From Lentisphaeria bacterium (GTDB lineage Bacteria; Verrucomicrobiota; Lentisphaeria; Victivallales; Victivallaceae): DNA of 21,553 bases. A program made the translations under genes and the position numbers. Location of the stretch: assembly GCA_018265615.1 (NCBI GenBank), contig JABLYX010000072.1, forward strand, positions 1 to 21,553. Direction: 5' to 3'. Of this stretch, positions 1-7,389 are shown piece after piece (positions within the stretch are counted from its first letter, which is position 1; the number at the start of each line of letters is the position of its first letter). The notes below the pieces were generated by a model. The model was not told the origin of the DNA and made no database searches. It saw only the letters and a list, made by a program, of their open reading frames with translations.

Positions 1-1326
1 TTCGAAAAGCTTGATGCGCTCCGCGACGGAGGCTGCCTGATACCCCTCCGGGCCGCAATTGCGCGCGGCGCTGAATTCACCGACCCAGAGCGGGACGTTG
101 TATTTTTTCGCGAAGTCGAGCGCGGGCCTGATCCGGCTGCGCAGGTCGGCGGTGTCGATCTTCGTGCTGCCGGCGCCGAAGAGCGCGGCGGCGATGAATG
201 AACTGCCGGTCGCGTTTTCGAGCTTCATCCAGCCGACGACCTTGTAGGTCTGGTTCGGATGCACGGCGAAACGGGGGCTGACCCAGCCGTTGTAGTCGCC
301 GGTTCCGGAGAGGCGCAGACTGCCCGGCTTATTGTGCCCGGCCTTCGGGTCGTATGCGCCGACGCTCCGCGGGTCGCGCTCGACCTGAAACGGCTTCGCA
401 TCCCTGTCGAAGGAGAGGCGCTGCATCACATATCCATCCTGATTGACCAGCTCGATGTCGTCGAACCAGGCAGTTCCGCTGTTTTTATTCGAACGCAGCA
501 GGATGCTCAGGTTCGTGACCTCATTGGTCGTCTTCACCGGAATTTCGAAGCGGACCCAGTCGGCCGTGCCGGAGCCGCCGGGCCCCTCGCCGACGTTGCG
601 CAGCCAGTCCCCGGGCGAGCCGCCTTCGTAGAAGTGGAACGTATAGAGGATGTTCGGATCGTCGATCTTCACCTCGTCTTTCAGGTCGCGGGCGTTGCCC
701 CACTGGTCGCCGGAGACCACGATGACCTTGTCCGGATCGATCTTGCGGATCTCCGCAATCGCCTTCCTGTTCAGGTCCGCCAGCATCCGGGGGTCGGCCT
801 GCTGGGTGCAGGGCTCATTCATGACCTCATAGGCCGCGACCGCCGGATTGCCGCGGTAGCGCTTCGCAAGCCCGCGCCAGAGATCGAAATATTGCTCCTG
901 TTTGGTTTTATCCTTCCAGATCAGGTTTTTTCCGCCGTCGCAGTACGGAGCCGGATCCTGTCCGCCCGGAGCGACGTGCAGGTCGAGAATCACGTACTGC
1001 TTATGCTTCTGCGCCCATTTCACGACCTCGTCCACCTTTCTGAACGCATCCTCGTTCCAACTCCCGTCCGGGTGGATCACGTCGGTGTAGGTCATCGCGA
1101 GACGCAGCATGTTCGCACCCCAGCCGGCCTGCCGCTTCATATCCGCCTCGGTGTACTCGGTGCCTTTCAGGTGCCACCATCCCCAGTTGATGCCGCGCAG
1201 CCGCAGCTCTTTGCCGTTTGCGACGAGCTTGTTGCCCGAGACTTTCACGGGCGCGAGCTCGGCGGCGGAGACGGCCAGGGCCAGCGCAGCCGCGCACACT
1301 GTCAGGATCCGTTTCATTGAATTCAT
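1..1326 (-). CDS. Secreted GH5-type glycanase with an internal beta-sandwich insert (3' end beyond the window)
   Basis: The reading frame stays open from 1326 to the left edge (442 codons), so the C-terminus is missing. ATG 1326 is chosen because GGAGGT lies 7 nt upstream; the ATG at 1317 is the in-frame alternative. Residues 1-22 form a signal peptide, so the enzyme is exported. GH5 (cellulase-like) landmarks are LRLRGINWGWW (41-51), VILDLH (112-117), VMNEP (168-172, acid/base Glu171), HFYE (231-234) and VPLWVGEF (411-418, nucleophile Glu417). About 150 residues lie between HFYE and the last strand. They contain WVRFEIPV, SGTAWFDDIELV and YKVVGWMKLE, typical of a jelly-roll carbohydrate-binding domain inserted in the barrel rather than appended. 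The gene follows the GH63-like gene with a 5-nt gap and its Shine-Dalgarno overlaps that gene's end, so the two are co-translated. GH5 substrates vary (beta-glucan, mannan); specificity is not readable here. Confidence 0.88.
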   Translation of the reverse strand, partial: MNSMKRILTVCAAALALAVSAAELAPVKVSGNKLVANGKELRLRGINWGWWHLKGTEYTEADMKRQAGWGANMLRLAMTYTDVIHPDGSWNEDAFRKVDEVVKWAQKHKQYVILDLHVAPGGQDPAPYCDGGKNLIWKDKTKQEQYFDLWRGLAKRYRGNPAVAAYEVMNEPCTQQADPRMLADLNRKAIAEIRKIDPDKVIVVSGDQWGNARDLKDEVKIDDPNILYTFHFYEGGSPGDWLRNVGEGPGGSGTADWVRFEIPVKTTNEVTNLSILLRSNKNSGTAWFDDIELVNQDGYVMQRLSFDRDAKPFQVERDPRSVGAYDPKAGHNKPGSLRLSGTGDYNGWVSPRFAVHPNQTYKVVGWMKLENATGSSFIAAALFGAGSTKIDTADLRSRIRPALDFAKKYNVPLWVGEFSAARNCGPEGYQAASVAERIKLFE

Positions 1327-1331
1327 TGTTT

Positions 1332-3053
1332 TCACCTCCGGTTGTCGTTCAGGTATTCGGAGAGGAGCAGGAAGATGCTGACGCTCCACGACAGCGTCTT
1401 TTCATCGTTCCCCTCCCCCGTCTTCGCGTTGAAATTCTCATGGAAGCCGTGTTCGGAGCAGAGGCGGCAGTAGTCGCGCGCCAGCGCGTCCGCACTCTCC
1501 CGGCCGCCGCAGCCGAGCAGCCCGGAAATCGCGATAAAGGTCGAAGGCGCCCAGATCGGGCCGCGCCAGTACCCGGCCGGATCGTAATACGCCGAGGCCG
1601 CACTCTCCGTAGCGAGCCCGTACGCGGTGCGGAAGCGGCCCGGGCGGAACATCCCCTCCCGGAGTTTCGCCGCGATCTCCGCCGGAAGCCGCCCGCCGAG
1701 CAGCAGCGGCAGGTAAACCAGCAGCGTGTCGCCGCACTGCGGCAGCCGCCGCCCCTCCGGGGAGACGGCGCGGAACGTCTCCCCGTCCCACGCGAACTTC
1801 AGCAGCCGTTCCAGCAGCAGCCGGGACGACTCGCGCCACATGGCGGACTCATTGCGCCGCCCGAGCTCCGCGGTCAGTTCCGCGAGCAGCTCCATCTGCA
1901 GCACGAGATAGGCGGAAAGCTCCGGCGAAGCGAGCGGGACCGGGCTCAGGAACAGCGTCGCATTGTCCCAGCCGGAGTCCTTGCCATGCGTATAGAACGG
2001 CAAGCCGATGCCGGAGTAGTCCCGGAACTCCGTCCAGTAGCACGTCCAGCGCCGAAGCGCGTCGCAGACCTGACGGGTGATTTCGCCGCGCCGGAAGAAC
2101 TCCGGGTTCGCGCGGCGCATCAGCAAAAAGATCCAGCCGTGCACTGGCGGCTTCACGTGAACCCGCATCTCCACGGTCGGCGTCAGCAGATCCGGAATCG
2201 CCCCCTGTTCGTCCTGCCGGTCAAACATCGCCATGAACTGGTCGAAGGCGAGCTCCGGCTGCGCCTTCGCCATCGCGAGCGCGTTGAAGCAGTGGTCCCA
2301 CGCCCACATGCCGCTCATCCTGTTTTTGGAGACCAGCATGCAGCGCCGCTTCACAAGCCCGGAGGGCCTCACCTGCGCCGACCAGTTCAGATAGAGCGCG
2401 TGGAACCGCTCCCGCGCGAACGGCTCCACATCGGGGAAGCTCGCGGCGAAGGCGCCGAATTCGTCCGCCTGCCGCTTCCGGCACTGCCCGAACGGAGCGT
2501 GCGGCCTCTCCACGGGCTCGAGGGACGACTCCGTCAACGCGAACTCCGCCGGGGCCGCCGCGCTCCAGACGATATCATGCGCGCCCATGCCGTCCCATTG
2601 CGCGTCCAGTTCTCCGCCGCCGGAGAGCGCTTCGAGGTGAAGCAGGCAGTTGTCGCTGCGGCTTTCGCCGCGCCAGGTGAACCGCCAGAGGCGCGGGCGG
2701 AGACGGTGCGCGAGCCCGATCCCGCCCGCGGCGTGCAGCCGGCAGCCGAGCGACTCCGAGCGGAAGCGGATCGTATCCGTCCCCTCGAAGGTCAGCTCGG
2801 CCGTGTCGCCTTCCTCCGTCTCCAGAAGCAGCGCGCCCGGCACGAACCGCTCCCGGAACGGAATCGGACCGCCCTCCTTCTGCAGCTCCACCCGGAAGAG
2901 CGGCGCATAGCTGAACACTTCGCGGTTCGTCCGCAGATAGAGCCCTTCCGGGCGGATCCCATGTGCTTCCCCGAGGCGCGAGACGGAGAGCCACGAGCCG
3001 GCGCACGAGTACGGCGTCAGGCTCAGGTCGATAGTGTCAAGAAAATCGTTCAT
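1332..3053 (-). CDS. GH63-like (MGH/YgjK-type) glycoside hydrolase, (alpha/alpha)6 barrel
   Basis: 573 residues without a signal peptide, so probably cytoplasmic. The N-terminal ~200 residues look like a beta-rich domain. The C-terminal part carries barrel motifs seen in GH63 and related glucosidases: SGMWAWDHCFN (247-257), GKDSGWDNAT (357-366), GYWRGPIWAPSTF (494-506) and GFHENFNAKTGEG (536-548). By family analogy the Asp in GWDN (363) would be the general acid and the Glu in HEN (539) the base. Relatives hydrolyse alpha-glucosides, mannosylglycerate or glucosylglycerate, so an oligosaccharide or glycoside trimming role is likely, but the exact substrate is unknown. ATG 3053 is preceded by AAGGA 7-8 nt upstream. 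The gene sits downstream of a LacI-type regulator and 5 nt upstream of a GH5 gene, consistent with intracellular processing of what the exported GH5 releases. Confidence 0.85.
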   Translation of the reverse strand: MNDFLDTIDLSLTPYSCAGSWLSVSRLGEAHGIRPEGLYLRTNREVFSYAPLFRVELQKEGGPIPFRERFVPGALLLETEEGDTAELTFEGTDTIRFRSESLGCRLHAAGGIGLAHRLRPRLWRFTWRGESRSDNCLLHLEALSGGGELDAQWDGMGAHDIVWSAAAPAEFALTESSLEPVERPHAPFGQCRKRQADEFGAFAASFPDVEPFARERFHALYLNWSAQVRPSGLVKRRCMLVSKNRMSGMWAWDHCFNALAMAKAQPELAFDQFMAMFDRQDEQGAIPDLLTPTVEMRVHVKPPVHGWIFLLMRRANPEFFRRGEITRQVCDALRRWTCYWTEFRDYSGIGLPFYTHGKDSGWDNATLFLSPVPLASPELSAYLVLQMELLAELTAELGRRNESAMWRESSRLLLERLLKFAWDGETFRAVSPEGRRLPQCGDTLLVYLPLLLGGRLPAEIAAKLREGMFRPGRFRTAYGLATESAASAYYDPAGYWRGPIWAPSTFIAISGLLGCGGRESADALARDYCRLCSEHGFHENFNAKTGEGNDEKTLSWSVSIFLLLSEYLNDNRR

Positions 3054-3076
3054 GAATCATCCTTGTTTTCCATTAT

Positions 3077-3120
3077 CCCCGGAACCGGGGCAAAGCCGTG
3101 GCTGCCGGGACCTCCCGGCA
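3077..3120 (-). promoter_or_regulatory. Two compact GC-rich hairpins between the LacI-type gene and the GH63-like gene
   Basis: Two inverted repeats stand back to back in the 89-nt gap. The 3103-3120 repeat is an 8-bp stem (TGCCGGGA/TCCCGGCA) with a 2-nt centre. The 3077-3090 repeat is CCCCGG/CCGGGG with a 2-nt centre. Neither is followed by a T tract, so they are not classic terminators. No good promoter was found in the gap. They could stabilise or partition the operon mRNA, or bind a protein. Function is inference. Confidence 0.4.
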
Positions 3121-3142
3121 ACAGGTTGAATCGGTGAAAAAA

Positions 3143-4153
3143 TCAGCTGAGTTGACGGACCGACTGCCGGATGACCAGCTCCCCCTGGACCGGGATCGCC
3201 TCGCCGCGATTCTCCCGCTTCCCCTCAAGGACCTCCAGCAGGACTTCGGCGGCGATCTTCCCCATCTCCCAGCCCGGCGTGGCGATGCAGGTGACCGGCG
3301 GCGTCAGGAGCTCCAGCGGATACTCGTCGTTGAAGCAGCAGACGCTGAGATCCTCCGGAACCCGGATCCCGAGCTCCCACGCCGCATACATGAGCTTGAC
3401 CGCCTTGACATGGTCGTAACAGACGACCGCGGTCATCTGCTCCTCATGGAACGCCTTCCTGAGAAATTCATGCGGAGAGATCTCCCGGTTCCAGTGGGCC
3501 GACGCCTGGACGAGCCCCAGCCGCTCGATGTTCTCCAGATAGTGAATCTCGCGCGCCGGAACCGAATAGTGCACATCGGTCGAAATCACCTGCTTGTGCC
3601 CGGCGTAATAGGCGATGCGCCGGTGGCCGAGCGAATAGAGGTAGTCGACGAGCTTGCGCACATCCGCCTCTTCGTCCGCGACGATCGCCGTGCCGTTCTC
3701 GCGGCAGCGGCCGTTCACCACGACATACGGGATCTTCTTCTCCTCGACGAAGTTCAGGCAGACCCGGTCCGCAATGTCGAACAGCAGCGCGCCGTCGACC
3801 GGGAACGTCAGCGAAAACGAGTCCGGGATGTCGGGATCGACATACTTGCCCGCATCGACGTATTCGAACTCGCGCATCTTCAGGATGAACTCCCGCTTCG
3901 CGTTCTGCACGACGCCGTCGCCGCAGACCAGCAGATCGAAAATCGCGATCAGGCGGGTCTTCGAGGTCCGCAGCGACCGCCAGTACGGATTCGGCCGGTA
4001 GTCGAGCTCCTGCGCCAGCGAAAGGATCTTCGCCTCGAGCTCCGGGCGCACCGAAAACCCCTTGCTGTAACCGCTGATGACCCGGCTGACCGTGGAGGGC
4101 GAGCACCCCGCCTCCCGCGCGATCTGGCCGATTGTTGCATTCTTTACGCCCAT
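3143..4153 (-). CDS. LacI/GalR-family transcriptional regulator (first of three)
   Basis: 336 residues, the normal length for the family. The N-terminal helix-turn-helix is ATIGQIAREAGCSPSTVSRV (6-25), followed by the hinge-helix region LDYRPNPYWRSL (50-61). The rest has the periplasmic-binding-protein-like ligand domain, with VDGALLFDIA, LYSLGHRRIAYYAG and VPEDLSVCCFNDE as recognisable landmarks. ATG 4153 is taken because the HTH begins six residues later and a strong promoter lies about 40 nt upstream; the Shine-Dalgarno is weak. The gene is followed 89 nt later by the GH63-like and GH5 genes and preceded by a pseudopilin gene, so it probably senses a sugar and controls these neighbours. 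The ligand is unknown. Confidence 0.9.
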   Translation of the reverse strand: MGVKNATIGQIAREAGCSPSTVSRVISGYSKGFSVRPELEAKILSLAQELDYRPNPYWRSLRTSKTRLIAIFDLLVCGDGVVQNAKREFILKMREFEYVDAGKYVDPDIPDSFSLTFPVDGALLFDIADRVCLNFVEEKKIPYVVVNGRCRENGTAIVADEEADVRKLVDYLYSLGHRRIAYYAGHKQVISTDVHYSVPAREIHYLENIERLGLVQASAHWNREISPHEFLRKAFHEEQMTAVVCYDHVKAVKLMYAAWELGIRVPEDLSVCCFNDEYPLELLTPPVTCIATPGWEMGKIAAEVLLEVLEGKRENRGEAIPVQGELVIRQSVRQLS

Positions 4154-4193
4154 ATGATACTGCGCCTGTTCCCCATGATGATTCCAGTTACAA

Positions 4194-4222
4194 AGTATAC
4201 CATCGATCCCGTGATCCGTCAA
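4194..4222 (-). promoter_or_regulatory. Sigma70-type promoter of the first LacI-type gene
   Basis: Reading the minus strand, TTGACG (4222-4217) and TATACT (4199-4194) are separated by exactly 17 nt. The predicted start of transcription is near 4188, giving a leader of about 35 nt. The promoter lies between the pseudopilin stop and the regulator start, so the regulator can be made independently of the pseudopilin. Confidence 0.7.
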
Positions 4223-4256
4223 GAAGATCCGGGAGAAATCCCGCCGTTTTCTCCTG

Positions 4257-5000
4257 CTACAGCTGCTTACCCAGGAATTTCTTGCCGTTGGCCGCGTAAT
4301 CCCCGGTCGCGACCCATGCGACATGCATGTCGCCCCATACCATGTTCCCGCCGGAGCGGTGCCTCCGCGGCGTGCGGTTGTCGACATTGCCGCTGTCCAC
4401 GAGCTTATGCAGGTCGTAGGCGGCGTTCGCCGGCTCGAACACATTGTCCCCGCCGTCGCCGCAGAGGATGCGGGCCGAGGGGCGGGGCCCGTATTTCGAC
4501 GACCTGACCGGCTGCGTCCGGAAATCCACGCCGAGCGCGTCGCATTTGATCCCGATATAGGCGTAGCCGCTCTCATACTGCTTCTGGCTGAAATTCTGCA
4601 TCATCCAGGAGGGGCACCGGAACACGCCCCGGCTCAGGAACCCGGAGTTGGTGTCGAGCGTGCCGTTCTCGACCGATCCCATTTCCGCGGTATCGATCCC
4701 GATATACGGGGCGATCCAGTAACGCCACCCGGACCAGTCGCTCCCCTTGATCTGGGCGGCCGGCAGGAACCCGGTGGCGGATTCATACAGTGAAATCCCC
4801 TGCGAAACCTGCTTCAGGTTGCCGATGCAGTTCGAACTCCTCGCGCTCTCCCGCGCCTGCTGCAGCGCCGGAAGCAGCATCCCCGCCAGGATCGCGATGA
4901 TCGCGATCACGACAAGAAGCTCGATCAATGTAAACCGATGCCTCCGCCTGCCACGTCCTCCGGCCGTCCGGCCTCTTCCCGATGCGCCTCTTTGTCTCAT
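4257..5000 (-). CDS. Pseudopilin-like protein with prepilin-type N-terminus and H-x9-D C-terminal motif (copy 1)
   Basis: 247 residues. A very basic leader (1-22) is followed by FTLIELLVVIAIIAILAG (23-40), the type IV prepilin/type II pseudopilin membrane helix. Next comes a globular domain with NCIGNLKQVSQGISLYE (57-73), a FRCPSW segment (127-132), and RRHRSGGNMVWGDMHVAWV near the end. Here His214 and Asp224 fit the H-x9-D pattern of PVC-group 'H-X9-DG' prepilin-like proteins. The residue before FTLIEL is Arg, not the usual Gly, so cleavage by prepilin peptidase is doubtful. It is probably an inner-membrane-anchored or filament-forming envelope protein. GGGGGA lies 7 nt before ATG 5000, and the gene has its own strong promoter. 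It precedes a LacI-type regulator and two glycosidases. Such proteins are abundant beside carbohydrate genes in Lentisphaerota, but their role is not established. Confidence 0.88.
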   Translation of the reverse strand: MRQRGASGRGRTAGGRGRRRHRFTLIELLVVIAIIAILAGMLLPALQQARESARSSNCIGNLKQVSQGISLYESATGFLPAAQIKGSDWSGWRYWIAPYIGIDTAEMGSVENGTLDTNSGFLSRGVFRCPSWMMQNFSQKQYESGYAYIGIKCDALGVDFRTQPVRSSKYGPRPSARILCGDGGDNVFEPANAAYDLHKLVDSGNVDNRTPRRHRSGGNMVWGDMHVAWVATGDYAANGKKFLGKQL

Positions 5001-5050
5001 TCCCGTGTCCCCCGTGATTGTGAAGATGGTTTGGAAACTTCAGATGTAAC

Positions 5051-5082
5051 GATTTCTAAATCCATACGAAATTTGAGCTCAA
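5051..5082 (-). promoter_or_regulatory. Two inverted repeats in the leader of pseudopilin copy 1 (possible operators)
   Basis: TTGAGCTCAA (5073-5082) is a perfect 10-bp palindrome. GATTTCTAAATC (5051-5062) is a 5+5 inverted repeat with a 2-nt centre. Their centres lie 21 bp apart, two helical turns, and both fall about 25-55 nt downstream of the predicted transcription start. Such spacing suits a dimeric repressor acting as a roadblock, possibly the adjacent LacI-type protein. Binding is inference. Confidence 0.35.
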
Positions 5083-5111
5083 TCAACTCTTAGCAATCAT
5101 TTTCTATTTAT

Positions 5112-5140
5112 ATTATGAACGATTCCGCCCCGTTTGTCAA
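5112..5140 (-). promoter_or_regulatory. Strong sigma70-type promoter of pseudopilin copy 1
   Basis: On the minus strand a perfect TTGACA (5140-5135) is followed after 17 nt by CATAAT (5117-5112), five of six consensus bases. Transcription should begin near 5105, leaving a leader of about 105 nt before ATG 5000. It begins just past the terminator that closes the upstream operon on the same strand. Confidence 0.78.
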
Positions 5141-5182
5141 GCGCCTGTTTGAAAAAAATCGGAAATATGCGGGTGAAAAATC

Positions 5183-5224
5183 AAAAACGGCCGTGCGGCT
5201 CCCATGCAGGAAGCCGCGCGGCCG
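5183..5224 (-). terminator. Rho-independent terminator of the aldolase/propeller operon
   Basis: On the minus strand a 13-bp stem with one mismatch (CGGCCGCGCGGCT paired with AGCCGCACGGCCG) encloses an 11-nt loop and is followed immediately by TTTTT. It begins 18 nt after the stop codon of the propeller gene and separates that operon from the pseudopilin promoter. Confidence 0.85.
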
Positions 5225-5241
5225 CGCCGGAACAGGCTCCG

Positions 5242-6417
5242 TCACACGAGGGAGCGGAAGTTCTTCACGCGATGCAGCGTAAGGAGATTGCCGTCATGCA
5301 GGTTCTTCGAACGGCTGTCGCCGGAGCGCGCGAAGACCAGCAGGTCGCCGCCGTCGAAGAGCAGACTCGCATAGTGGCGCGAATCGAGCTTGCCCTTCCC
5401 CTCAGCGACCAGGCCGGCGCTCCGGAATTCAAGGCCGTTGCGCGAATAAAACAGCTCGAGCCGCCGCCGTTCGCCGCTGGCTTCTCCCCACGGCGTGCCG
5501 GGCGCCTGAAAGCTGTCGAGCTTCGGGCTTGAAATCATCCAGTAAAGCTGCGACTCCGGGTCATAATCGAGATGGAACTTCATCTGCCCGCCGGGCAGCG
5601 GCAGCAGGAACAGCGTGCTTCCGGCCGGGCTCTTCAGCGGTTCGATCCGCAGCGCCCCGCCGGGCCCTTCGACCCCCTTCAGCACCGCGCCGATATTGCC
5701 GAGCCCGGTTTCGGCGCGCATCATCAACAGCACCGTGCGGTCCTCCGGGTCGTAAAACATGTGTTTCGGGTCGTGGATCCGGATCACGTTCGTTTCGAGC
5801 ACTCCGGCGGTGTTCCCGGCAAAGTGGCGGAAGTGCATCTCATCGAACAGCGCCTCCGCCCGGAACGGCTCCGAAAAGCGCCAGCTCGCAGGGTCGCACA
5901 GATCGGCCCCCTCCTCCGCCGCCATCAGCACCGGCGAAACGCCCGGCCACGGAGCCCCCGGAATCCGCTGCTCGTAGACGGCGTACACCCTGCCGTGCCG
6001 GAAATCGATCCGCCCGGCGCTCTGGTGCCACATGCGCGTCCCCTCAAGCACCGACGGCTCCGACCAGCTTTCGCCGTTATCGCTGCTGCGGCTGATGACG
6101 AGCCGGCCGCTCTGGCCGAGCGCGTAGAGCGCGTCCCCCGCCCGGAAGATCATCGCGTGCAGCATCGGCAGGCGGGTGCCGCATTCGCGCCAGCTCATCC
6201 CGCCGTCATCCGACAGCAGGAGCCGGAGCTGGTTTCCGCACGGGTAATCGCCTGAGTCCGAACGCGGCCCCGCGAGCCGCTCCGTCCCGGGGCCGCCGAG
6301 ATCGAACCCGGCCACGACCCGTCCGCCGAAACCATGGCAGAGCGACGGCGTGTAACAGAACACATCCTCCGGGGAGGGCGACTCGAACAGAATCGTTTCA
6401 TCGGCAATCAACTGCAT
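5242..6417 (-). CDS. BNR/Asp-box beta-propeller protein (sialidase superfamily, substrate uncertain)
   Basis: 391 residues with no signal peptide, so apparently cytoplasmic. Two good Asp boxes are visible, SDDGGMSW (69-76) and SSDNGESW (111-118), plus a degenerate YSRNGLEF later, marking a six-bladed sialidase-type propeller. The first-blade YRIP arginine motif of active sialidases is not present; the equivalent stretch reads FCYTPSL (20-26). The protein may therefore be a different glycosidase, a lyase, or a non-catalytic propeller. ATG 6417 is chosen because AAAGGA lies 8 nt upstream; a longer frame to 6465 would run into the preceding gene. It starts 16 nt after the stop of a DapA/NanA-type aldolase and shares its promoter and terminator, which suggests consecutive steps in catabolism of an acidic or amino sugar. 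Confidence 0.8.
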   Translation of the reverse strand: MQLIADETILFESPSPEDVFCYTPSLCHGFGGRVVAGFDLGGPGTERLAGPRSDSGDYPCGNQLRLLLSDDGGMSWRECGTRLPMLHAMIFRAGDALYALGQSGRLVISRSSDNGESWSEPSVLEGTRMWHQSAGRIDFRHGRVYAVYEQRIPGAPWPGVSPVLMAAEEGADLCDPASWRFSEPFRAEALFDEMHFRHFAGNTAGVLETNVIRIHDPKHMFYDPEDRTVLLMMRAETGLGNIGAVLKGVEGPGGALRIEPLKSPAGSTLFLLPLPGGQMKFHLDYDPESQLYWMISSPKLDSFQAPGTPWGEASGERRRLELFYSRNGLEFRSAGLVAEGKGKLDSRHYASLLFDGGDLLVFARSGDSRSKNLHDGNLLTLHRVKNFRSLV

Positions 6418-6433
6418 TTCAGGATCCTTTCTG

Positions 6434-7288
6434 TCAGCCTTCCATCGGCAGCGACGGAGCGGCAAGTATGTTTCTGAGAAGCCCCATGCGCGAGAGCTCG
6501 TACTTCAAACGCCGGATCACGCCGCCGGTCGTCGCCGGCACGCCGTAGCTCCGGACCACCCCGAGGATTTCGGCCTGCAGCGCCTCCGCCGCCGCCCGGT
6601 CCCCGGCTTTCACCGCCCGGTACAGCCCGGCATAGAGTTCCGGGCGCAGGTTCGCGCCGCCGTTCACGCCGCCGTCGCCGCCCATGGCCACGGTTTCGAT
6701 CGTCAGATCCTCCGGGCCGGTGAGCAGCGAAAAGTCCGGCCGGCCGCCGAACAGCTTCACCGCTTCGCGGAACGCATCGAGGTCGCCTGAGCTGTCCTTG
6801 TATCCCGCGACCCCCGGAATCTCCGCGAGGCGCTTCACCGTTTCGAGCTTCAGCGAAACCTTCGTCAGGGCCGGCATGTTGTATACGAAAAGCGGCAGCG
6901 GGACCTCCCGCGCCAGCGTCCGGTAATAATGCACGATCTCCCCGTCGTCCGGCGGCAGAAAACACGGGACGGCGGCCACAACCGCGTCCGCCCCGGCTTC
7001 CGCGGCGAACCTGCCGAGCTCCACCGCGCCCGCGGCGGAAGCGCCGGAGATGCCGGCCAGCAGCGGCACCCGGCCCGCGACCGCTTTCACGCAGACGGCG
7101 ATGAAGCGCCTCTGCTCCTCCGCCGCCAGCGCGGGCCCCTCGCCCGTCGAGCCGAGAATGAAGACCGCGTGGACGCCCCCCGCGATCACATGTTCGACCA
7201 TCCGCTCCGCCGCCTGCTCATCGATCCGCTCCGGCGTCGCGAGCGGCGTCACAAGCGGAACCACGATTCCGTGAATTTTCTCTTTCAT
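6434..7288 (-). CDS. Class I aldolase/lyase of the dihydrodipicolinate synthase / N-acetylneuraminate lyase superfamily
   Basis: 284 residues, near the family norm of about 290-300. Landmarks are GSTGEG (46-51, the pyruvate carboxylate-binding loop), the YNMP tyrosine (Tyr136) and GYKDSSGD with Schiff-base Lys164, followed by GGDGGVNGGAN. The enzyme should form or cleave a bond to pyruvate through a lysine imine. Lysine-biosynthetic DapA is less likely than a catabolic role, because the gene is cotranscribed with a propeller protein and faces a LacI-type regulator. N-acetylneuraminate lyase, 2-keto-3-deoxy-sugar-acid aldolase and related activities all fit. ATG 7288 is used: the TTG-initiated extension to 7330 begins inside the -10 box. 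The Shine-Dalgarno is weak. Confidence 0.85.
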   Translation of the reverse strand: MKEKIHGIVVPLVTPLATPERIDEQAAERMVEHVIAGGVHAVFILGSTGEGPALAAEEQRRFIAVCVKAVAGRVPLLAGISGASAAGAVELGRFAAEAGADAVVAAVPCFLPPDDGEIVHYYRTLAREVPLPLFVYNMPALTKVSLKLETVKRLAEIPGVAGYKDSSGDLDAFREAVKLFGGRPDFSLLTGPEDLTIETVAMGGDGGVNGGANLRPELYAGLYRAVKAGDRAAAEALQAEILGVVRSYGVPATTGGVIRRLKYELSRMGLLRNILAAPSLPMEG

Positions 7289-7329
7289 CGTCCGTTTCCC
7301 GAGGTTGGTTACTATATCGCCCTTTACCA

Positions 7330-7359
7330 ATTATACAACCGGCGAAGGCGAAACGGCAA
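7330..7359 (-). promoter_or_regulatory. Promoter of the aldolase/propeller operon
   Basis: On the minus strand TTGCCG (7359-7354) is followed after 18 nt by a perfect TATAAT (7335-7330). Transcription should start near 7324, giving a leader of about 35 nt. TTGAAATA at 7366-7373, just upstream of the -35, repeats the half-site of the palindrome at 7391-7402, so the divergent regulator may also act here. Confidence 0.65.
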
Positions 7360-7389
7360 CTTTTTTTGAAATAATCGCCGAAACAAAGC

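Noticed and set aside
1218..3137. Long plus-strand open frame (639 codons) opposite the GH63-like gene
   Set aside because: Arginine-rich low-complexity translation with no domains, no ribosome-binding site, and lying antisense to a gene with clear motifs; a by-product of high GC.
4237..4250. CGGGA/TCCCG inverted repeat after the pseudopilin stop as a terminator
   Set aside because: Only five base pairs and no T run; too weak to call.
4154..4576. Upstream extension of the first LacI-type frame through the pseudopilin 3' end
   Set aside because: It lacks conserved features, and a TTGACG-17-TATACT promoter lies inside it; the HTH begins properly from ATG 4153.
6418..6465. Upstream in-frame extension of the propeller protein
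   Set aside because: It overlaps the end of the aldolase gene and lacks a ribosome-binding site, while ATG 6417 has AAAGGA at ideal spacing.
7289..7330. TTG-initiated extension of the aldolase
   Set aside because: The TTG begins within the -10 element of the predicted promoter, so it would not be transcribed with an initiation region.
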